A stretch of 9,153 nucleotides of DNA from Candidatus Saccharimonadota bacterium (GTDB lineage Bacteria > Patescibacteriota > Saccharimonadia > Saccharimonadales > Saccharimonadaceae): contig JAFWHP010000009.1 in assembly GCA_017515125.1 (NCBI GenBank), positions 1 to 9,153 of the forward strand. Reading direction: 5' to 3'. The translations under genes and the position numbers were made by a program. This document shows positions 5,437 to 9,153 of this stretch, piece by piece (the first letter of the stretch is position 1; every line of letters begins with the position of its first letter). The notes under the pieces are model-generated. The model was given only the letters and a program-made list of their open reading frames with translations, did no database searches and was not told where the DNA came from.

Positions 5437-5532
5437 TAATAATAAAATTAATGAAGCAGCCTACGGGGAGATTTCCTGGCGTTCGGGAGTGCGCTTGAGG
5501 AGCCTGTGGGTCAAGAGAAAGGAAATCATATT
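5437..5532 (+). promoter_or_regulatory. structured rpsB mRNA leader, possible S2 autoregulatory element
   Basis: The leader is about 96 bases, long compared with the near-zero leaders of rseP and bL31. GCCTAC near 5459-5464 can pair with GTGGGT near 5506-5511; inside that, TCCT can pair with AGGA and GCG with CGC around the segment TTCGGGAGTG. Ribosomal protein S2 binds and represses its own leader in other bacteria. That this element does the same is inference, and the fold was done by eye. Confidence 0.4.
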
Positions 5533-6219
5533 ATGGCAGTAAATGTCGATATGAAAGCATTGCTAGAAGCTGGTGCTCATTTTGGGCACAAAACTAGCCG
5601 GTGGCATCCTAAGATGGCGCCATATATCTATAGTAAACGCGGCGAATCTCACGTGATCAATCTCGAGAAGACCGTAGAGGGCCTCGAAAATGCCCTACCG
5701 AAAATTACCGAGATTATCAAATCCGGCAAAAAAGTTCTTTTCGTTGGCACCAAAAAACAGCAAAAAGATATTGTGAAAGCCGCTGCCGAGTCAGTCGAGA
5801 TGCCCTACGTGACAGTCCGTTGGGTTGGTGGCACTCTGACCAATGTCGAGACGGTCAACCGTCAGATTAAAAAGCTCAAAGATCTTGAGCGCCGCATGGC
5901 TTCTGGCGAACTTGAGAATCGCTATTCGAAATTAGAGGTCCAAAGATTCCAGGAAGAAATCGACCTATTGAACGAGCGCTATGGTGGCATCAAAGACATG
6001 ACTGAGCAGCCGGCCGCGTTAATTATACTTGATGCGGTAGAGGATAAGAACGCCATTCGCGAGGCCAATAATCTACACATTCCGGTATTTGCCATTGCAG
6101 ACACCAATGTTGACCCGACCGTAATTGATTACGTAATTCCTGGCAACGACGATTCCATCAAGGCTACCCAGTTATTCTTGGATTACTTTGTCGCAGCCAT
6201 TAAGGAAGGTAAAAAATAA
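5533..6219 (+). CDS. rpsB: 30S ribosomal protein S2
   Basis: A 228-residue S2 protein, on the back of the small subunit near S1 or its equivalent. Hallmarks are LLEAGAHFGH (10-19), RWHPKMAPYIY (23-33), VLFVGTKKQ (68-76), RWVGGTLTN (96-104), a long coiled-coil pair at about 105-150, and ADTNVDP with YVIPGNDD (189-207). The ATG at 5533 is chosen because AAAGGA (5518-5523) precedes it and MAVNVDMKALLEAG matches the family start; a GTG at 5506 in the same frame is upstream of that site and unlikely. It is shorter than the E. coli protein (about 241), mainly at the C-terminus. It leads the rpsB-tsf operon. Confidence 0.97.
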   Translation: MAVNVDMKALLEAGAHFGHKTSRWHPKMAPYIYSKRGESHVINLEKTVEGLENALPKITEIIKSGKKVLFVGTKKQQKDIVKAAAESVEMPYVTVRWVGGTLTNVETVNRQIKKLKDLERRMASGELENRYSKLEVQRFQEEIDLLNERYGGIKDMTEQPAALIILDAVEDKNAIREANNLHIPVFAIADTNVDPTVIDYVIPGNDDSIKATQLFLDYFVAAIKEGKK

Positions 6220-6224
6220 TTATC

Positions 6225-6249
6225 GCAATGAGTAACCGTCGTTTATTGC
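6225..6249 (+). other. intercistronic hairpin between rpsB and tsf
   Basis: GCAATGAG (6225-6232) pairs with TTTATTGC (6242-6249) over eight base pairs; two of them are G-U on the plus strand, which fits the mRNA strand. No T-run follows, so it is not a terminator. It could protect or process the rpsB message, which needs 1:1 stoichiometry with ribosomes, separately from tsf. Confidence 0.45.
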
Positions 6250-6289
6250 ATAAAGTCACACTAACAATCTATAAAATAAGGAGGCAAAA

Positions 6290-6880
6290 ATGGCTGAAAT
6301 AACAGTCGAACAAATCAAAAAACTAAAAGAGCTATCTGGTGCTGGACTCACAGACGCCAAAAAAGCTCTCGTCGAGGCTGATGGCGATTTTGATAAAGCT
6401 CTTGAAGCTATGCGTAAAAAAGGCCTAACTAAGGCCGAGAAACGCGGCGACCGCGAAACCCGTGAGGGCTTAATCGACGCCTATATTCATGATGGTCGTC
6501 TTGGTGCTATCGTCGAGGTGAACTGCGAGACAAGCTTCGTAGCCAAGACTGATGAGTTCAAAACCTTAGCTCATCAAATTGCCATGCAAGTAGCATCAAT
6601 GTCCCCTCTCTATGTTTCGGAAGACGATATTCCGGCCGAGGTCAAAGACGCTAAAATCAAAGAGCTCGAGGCGAATTTTAAGGGCCCTGAGAATATGAAG
6701 GAAAAAATTCTCGAAGGTCAAGTTAAAAAAGCCTTTTCTGATAAGGTCCTCATGAATCAGCCTTACATTCTTGATGATTCGAAAACGGTCGAGCAATTTA
6801 TCAAGGAAGCCATTGCTAAGACCGGCGAAAATATTACCGTAAAGCAATTCAAGCGTATAGAGCTTGGCGTTACAGAGTAG
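6290..6880 (+). CDS. tsf: translation elongation factor Ts
   Basis: A 196-residue EF-Ts, the nucleotide exchange factor that regenerates EF-Tu-GTP in the cytoplasm. The N-terminal UBA-like domain (1-50) carries KELSGAGLTDAKKAL. The exchange core contains VEVNCETSFVAKTDEF (75-90), the family's TDFVAK motif with Ser in place of Asp. At 196 residues it is a compact form with one core subdomain; the E. coli protein has about 280. AAGGAGG at 6278-6284 precedes the ATG by five bases. It follows rpsB by 70 bases and is closed by a strong terminator. pyrH, frr and uppS, which often follow it, are elsewhere on the opposite strand. Confidence 0.97.
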   Translation: MAEITVEQIKKLKELSGAGLTDAKKALVEADGDFDKALEAMRKKGLTKAEKRGDRETREGLIDAYIHDGRLGAIVEVNCETSFVAKTDEFKTLAHQIAMQVASMSPLYVSEDDIPAEVKDAKIKELEANFKGPENMKEKILEGQVKKAFSDKVLMNQPYILDDSKTVEQFIKEAIAKTGENITVKQFKRIELGVTE

Positions 6881-6891
6881 TATGTCTCTAG

Positions 6892-6923
6892 AAATAACTC
6901 GGATTCTATCCGAGTTATTTTTT
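6892..6923 (+). terminator. strong intrinsic terminator of rpsB-tsf
   Basis: A perfect 13-bp stem (6892-6904 with 6908-6920) with a three-base loop, running into a T-run. It starts 12 bases after the tsf stop codon. Confidence 0.92.
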
Positions 6924-6971
6924 ATGTCCGACAAAGGTTTTTAAAAACGCGAATCATGCCATGTCGCATGG

Positions 6972-7014
6972 TCAAAATAAATCCGGACGCCTCGCAGTTA
7001 ATTGCGTCCGGATT
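6972..7014 (-). terminator. terminator of the downstream surface-protein gene
   Basis: AATCCGGACGC (6980-6990) and GCGTCCGGATT (7004-7014) form a perfect 11-bp stem with a 13-base loop. On the minus strand it is followed by TTATTTTG. It lies 22 bases past the stop of the gene at 7036-7962 and stops transcription heading into tsf. Confidence 0.78.
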
Positions 7015-7035
7015 CATGGTGCAGAGTATTAAAAC

Positions 7036-7962
7036 TTATTTACGACGTCTGCTAGAAGATTTACCTCTCCTACTGATAAAGATAGCGCCACCAATTCCAA
7101 CAACTCCAAATACCAACAGTCCAGTCACTAAATAATCTGTTTGCGATATATTCAAATTCTTAAACAGTCCACCAGTATCAGCCGTCGAAGGCACAAGTAA
7201 CTCGTCATACCTAACTTTGAGCGTTATCATTCTGTATAGTTCTTGCCCCCTGGCATTATATGGCTGCACAGTAATCGTATAATCTCCCGACGGCAGACCA
7301 TACTCGTCAAACGGAATCTCGACATGCTTAGTTGGCGCATCTACCACGATTGGCGAAATACCGCTAACCAAATTACCATTTTCATCATAAACATTTATCT
7401 CAATTTTTGCTACTTTATTGTCCTCATCAATCCCATCATCATCCGCATCATAGCCCAAATCAACGTTCACTACTCCATTATCTTCATCTACGGTAGCATC
7501 AGCGGTAACCGCGACATATTCGAATTGTATTGTATCCTCTATCGCTGATCCGTCAAGCCCTTCCCCAGTAATTTTGACAGTGTATTTGCCATAACCGTAT
7601 TCTTCCCCCATGTCTCTAAACGAGAACGACTGCTCGCCGACTTCATCCGGAGTTTCGACATCAGCAATCGTCTCTGTATGCTCTACGCCGTCTTCGTCGA
7701 CGTAGGTTACGGTTATGGTATAATTCTTTGTGTTTGTATAGCTAACCGTTATCGGCTCATTGAGAGAGCTAACCAATTCTCCCGCCAATGGGCTAGTTAT
7801 CTCTACCGACGGCACCTCGTCTAAGACGCGCACCATGATGGTGTCGGTTACGCTTGTTGTGGCCGACGCCGTAGGGCTCGGCATAAATGCTGCAACGATC
7901 GTCATAGCAGCGACAAGTACTAAGCCTAAAAGACCCAATACTCTTTTTTGTGTTCTTTTCAT
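7036..7962 (-). CDS. secreted, membrane-anchored surface protein with Ig-like beta domains
   Basis: I do not recognise a named family. The 308-residue protein has a signal peptide (1-35; basic start, hydrophobic core 8-26, likely cleavage after TASA), two beta-rich Ig-like domains (about 50-150 and 155-252), an acidic DADDDGIDEDN (172-182) resembling a calcium-binding loop, then VPSTADTGG (257-265), a membrane helix (277-297) and a basic tail ending SSSRRRK. The C-terminal arrangement resembles sorting signals, and similar P-x-T-G plus TM tails occur on CPR surface proteins; whether a sortase acts here is unknown. ATG 7962 is preferred over a GTG at 7971 in the same frame; neither has a strong ribosome binding site. 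It is probably a cell-surface adhesion or structural protein. Confidence 0.85.
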   Translation of the reverse strand: MKRTQKRVLGLLGLVLVAAMTIVAAFMPSPTASATTSVTDTIMVRVLDEVPSVEITSPLAGELVSSLNEPITVSYTNTKNYTITVTYVDEDGVEHTETIADVETPDEVGEQSFSFRDMGEEYGYGKYTVKITGEGLDGSAIEDTIQFEYVAVTADATVDEDNGVVNVDLGYDADDDGIDEDNKVAKIEINVYDENGNLVSGISPIVVDAPTKHVEIPFDEYGLPSGDYTITVQPYNARGQELYRMITLKVRYDELLVPSTADTGGLFKNLNISQTDYLVTGLLVFGVVGIGGAIFISRRGKSSSRRRK

Positions 7963-7976
7963 ACTCTGCACTCTTG

Positions 7977-8008
7977 TTTATATTTAATATTTGTTTTGGT
8001 TTTGTAAA
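7977..8008 (-). promoter_or_regulatory. weak promoter candidate for the 7036-7962 gene
   Basis: TTTACA (8008-8003) resembles a -35 box. The AT-rich stretch below it offers TAAATA (16-base spacer) or TATAAA (20-base spacer); neither is ideal. It lies directly after a small hairpin ending the upstream gene. Confidence 0.35.
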
Positions 8009-8010
8009 GA

Positions 8011-8029
8011 TACCCACTCGCACTGGGTA
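8011..8029 (-). terminator. weak hairpin after the 8036-9037 gene
   Basis: TACCCA (8011-8016) and TGGGTA (8024-8029) pair over six bases with a seven-base loop, followed on the minus strand by TCTTTAC. The T-run is poor, so termination may be partial and the two surface genes may be partly cotranscribed. Confidence 0.35.
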
Positions 8030-8032
8030 GTC

Positions 8033-8054
8033 AATCTAGACAGCCAATCTAGAA
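8033..8054. repeat. short direct repeat across a stop codon
   Basis: On the minus strand TCTAGATTG occurs twice with a 13-base period. The second copy contains the TAG stop of the 8036-9037 gene and the first encodes SRL. It looks like a small local duplication that may have set the present stop. Confidence 0.7.
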
Positions 8055-9037
8055 CGACGTTCTTTACGCTTCCTAACCACTATTGTAATCCACACAATTA
8101 TAATTGTCAAGACTATTGCGATAATAATTATGAATAATAATGGATTTACTACAATTATCGTCTCGATTGTCTCGGACGTGTCCCCGGCGCTAACCGTCCA
8201 AGTTACCTTATAGATCCCAAATGATGGAGAGTTCTCCCACTCGTCCTGTACCGTCAATTCTGTCTCTGGAATAACCGAAATACGACCGCGATCATTTGGT
8301 GTCTCGTAACTACCACCCCCTAAAATACTATCTACTTTTAACTTACCAACTGCACTGAAATCTGTATTCCCGTCATTTTTTACCTTCGCAGAGGCGAAAA
8401 AGTTGCTATTTTTATTGTTGTCTTCTCCAGTTCCGAGTTTGATTTTCATATCCGAGATATTCGCCGAAACCCTAACTTCTCCCTCATCAGAGTGTCCGTA
8501 AATTACCATACCAGGGCTAGCTTCCGTCCTAATTCCATTCTCGGAGGTTACCGCCGTCAGAGTATGTGCAAAGATTACAGCATATTGACCACCAGCCGGA
8601 ATGTCGTTTGGCGTTGTGATTTTGTAATTGACATTTAAGGATTCATGTGCCGGAATGGAATATTGCACTTTATCTTTCCATTCGCCATTTTTGTCCTGGA
8701 AAGTAATCCACCTCGTAATCTGTGTGAAATTATTCTGATGGCTAAAGCCAAGCTTGTAGACATTCTCACTCTCCGAGTAAACGTAAGAATACGGCGCCGC
8801 ATAAACTTCAATATCCATCTTCTCGTCGCCATCATTATTCACTGTGATATGGTCGTCATAAGATGAATTTGACGATATTTGCAATACCTTGCTGACCGGC
8901 ATCAGGCTAATACTAGTCCCTCCGACTGAAGATTGTCCTTCTTCGCCCTCGGCAAACGCGCCAACCTGTAATCCAGTACCGACAAAAACGCAGCCGATAC
9001 AGAAAACTATAAACTTTAAAATGATATTCTTTCTCAT
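8036..9037 (-). CDS. signal-peptide surface protein with C-terminal membrane anchor
   Basis: Not recognised by name; the general plan (secreted beta-sandwich, then one membrane helix and a short basic tail) resembles DUF916/WxL-associated proteins of Gram-positives, but the match is loose. The 333 residues comprise a signal peptide (1-29, ending AFA), beta-rich regions with HITVNNDGDEKMDIEVYA (63-80) and NDIPAGGQYAVIFAHT (144-159), a second beta domain (about 186-293), a strongly hydrophobic Ile-rich helix (298-321) and RKRKERRSRLAV inside. GGAGGA (9046-9041) sits four bases before ATG 9037, so an in-frame ATG at 9127 is rejected; it would overlap another gene. It is transcribed in the same direction as the neighbouring surface gene and both share topology, suggesting related envelope roles. 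Confidence 0.85.
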   Translation of the reverse strand: MRKNIILKFIVFCIGCVFVGTGLQVGAFAEGEEGQSSVGGTSISLMPVSKVLQISSNSSYDDHITVNNDGDEKMDIEVYAAPYSYVYSESENVYKLGFSHQNNFTQITRWITFQDKNGEWKDKVQYSIPAHESLNVNYKITTPNDIPAGGQYAVIFAHTLTAVTSENGIRTEASPGMVIYGHSDEGEVRVSANISDMKIKLGTGEDNNKNSNFFASAKVKNDGNTDFSAVGKLKVDSILGGGSYETPNDRGRISVIPETELTVQDEWENSPSFGIYKVTWTVSAGDTSETIETIIVVNPLLFIIIIAIVLTIIIVWITIVVRKRKERRSRLAV

Positions 9038-9061
9038 TTTTCCTCCACGCTTATTACTACC

Positions 9062-9090
9062 ATTATAGCATGCCGATTCAAAACCGTAAA
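9062..9090 (-). promoter_or_regulatory. promoter of the 8036-9037 gene
   Basis: Extended -10 TGCTATAAT (9070-9062) with TTTACG (9090-9085) 17 bases upstream. The expected start near 9055 gives a leader of about 18 bases that includes the GGAGGA ribosome binding site. The promoter fits entirely in the 55 bases between the upstream gene's stop and this gene. Confidence 0.72.
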
Positions 9091-9092
9091 TA

Positions 9093-9153
9093 TTATTTAA
9101 GCAATTCATTAAACTTTTTCTCAGCAACGCCGCTGTTATTATTATTATTATTA
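9093..9153 (-). CDS. C-terminal end of an unidentified gene with an Asn run (partial)
   Basis: Reading the minus strand from the window edge gives at least six Asn codons (five AAT, then AAC), followed by SGVAEKKFNELLK and TAA at 9095-9093. Good codon content, a clean stop just before the next gene's promoter, and the same orientation as both surface genes support a real gene end. No function can be assigned from 19 residues; the asparagine run suggests a flexible linker. Confidence 0.5.
   Translation of the reverse strand, partial: NNNNNNSGVAEKKFNELLK
9136..9153. repeat. TTA trinucleotide repeat
   Basis: Six perfect TTA units reach the window edge, so the true length is unknown. On the minus strand it encodes an asparagine run in the partial gene, and length changes would alter the linker without shifting frame. 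Confidence 0.85.

Noticed and set aside
6246..6275. A promoter for tsf (TTGCAT, 18 bases, TATAAA)
   Set aside because: Transcription would start inside the good AAGGAGG ribosome binding site and remove it; tsf is better explained by readthrough from rpsB.

Overview
The window most likely comes from a Candidate Phyla Radiation (Patescibacteria) bacterium, with Saccharibacteria (TM7) the best fit. Reasons: ribosomal and translation genes sit beside small signal-peptide surface proteins with a C-terminal membrane anchor and a basic tail; the usual rpsB-tsf-pyrH-frr-uppS-cdsA-dxr-rseP block is split and reduced; EF-Ts and S2 are short; L31 is a type B protein with an extra charged tail; and some mRNAs look leaderless behind a recurring extended -10 box (TGATATAAT). 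UGA ends rseP and no UGA interrupts a conserved frame, so the code is standard, which argues against the UGA-glycine lineages (Gracilibacteria, Absconditabacteria). The assignment is inference from gene content only.

Layout. 1-18: first codons of a minus-strand gene leaving the window. 45-340: a minus-strand stretch that reads like a broken small gene. 304-721: no gene, but a strongly self-complementary plus-strand segment that folds into a 188-nt hairpin with a GNRA loop followed by a closed multibranch domain; I do not recognise it and it is the most interesting object here. 735-2803 (minus): rseP and a translationally coupled CPBP membrane protease. 2862-4089 (minus): uppS and frr. 4168-4515 (minus): bL31 with its own promoter and terminator. 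4674-5330 (minus): a divergent ClpP, probably acquired. 5533-6880 (plus): rpsB and tsf with a leader RNA and a strong terminator. 7036-9037 (minus): two separately transcribed cell-surface proteins. 9093-9153 (minus): the C-terminus of another gene containing an asparagine run.

How the parts fit. rpsB and tsf supply ribosome assembly and elongation, frr supplies ribosome recycling and bL31 is a large-subunit protein. uppS makes the lipid carrier for wall polymers, while rseP, the CPBP protease and ClpP form a proteolysis group acting in the membrane and the cytoplasm. rpsB and clpP diverge from two promoters whose -35 boxes lie in one short palindrome. The surface proteins fit an envelope used for contact with a host cell, but nothing here shows their partner.
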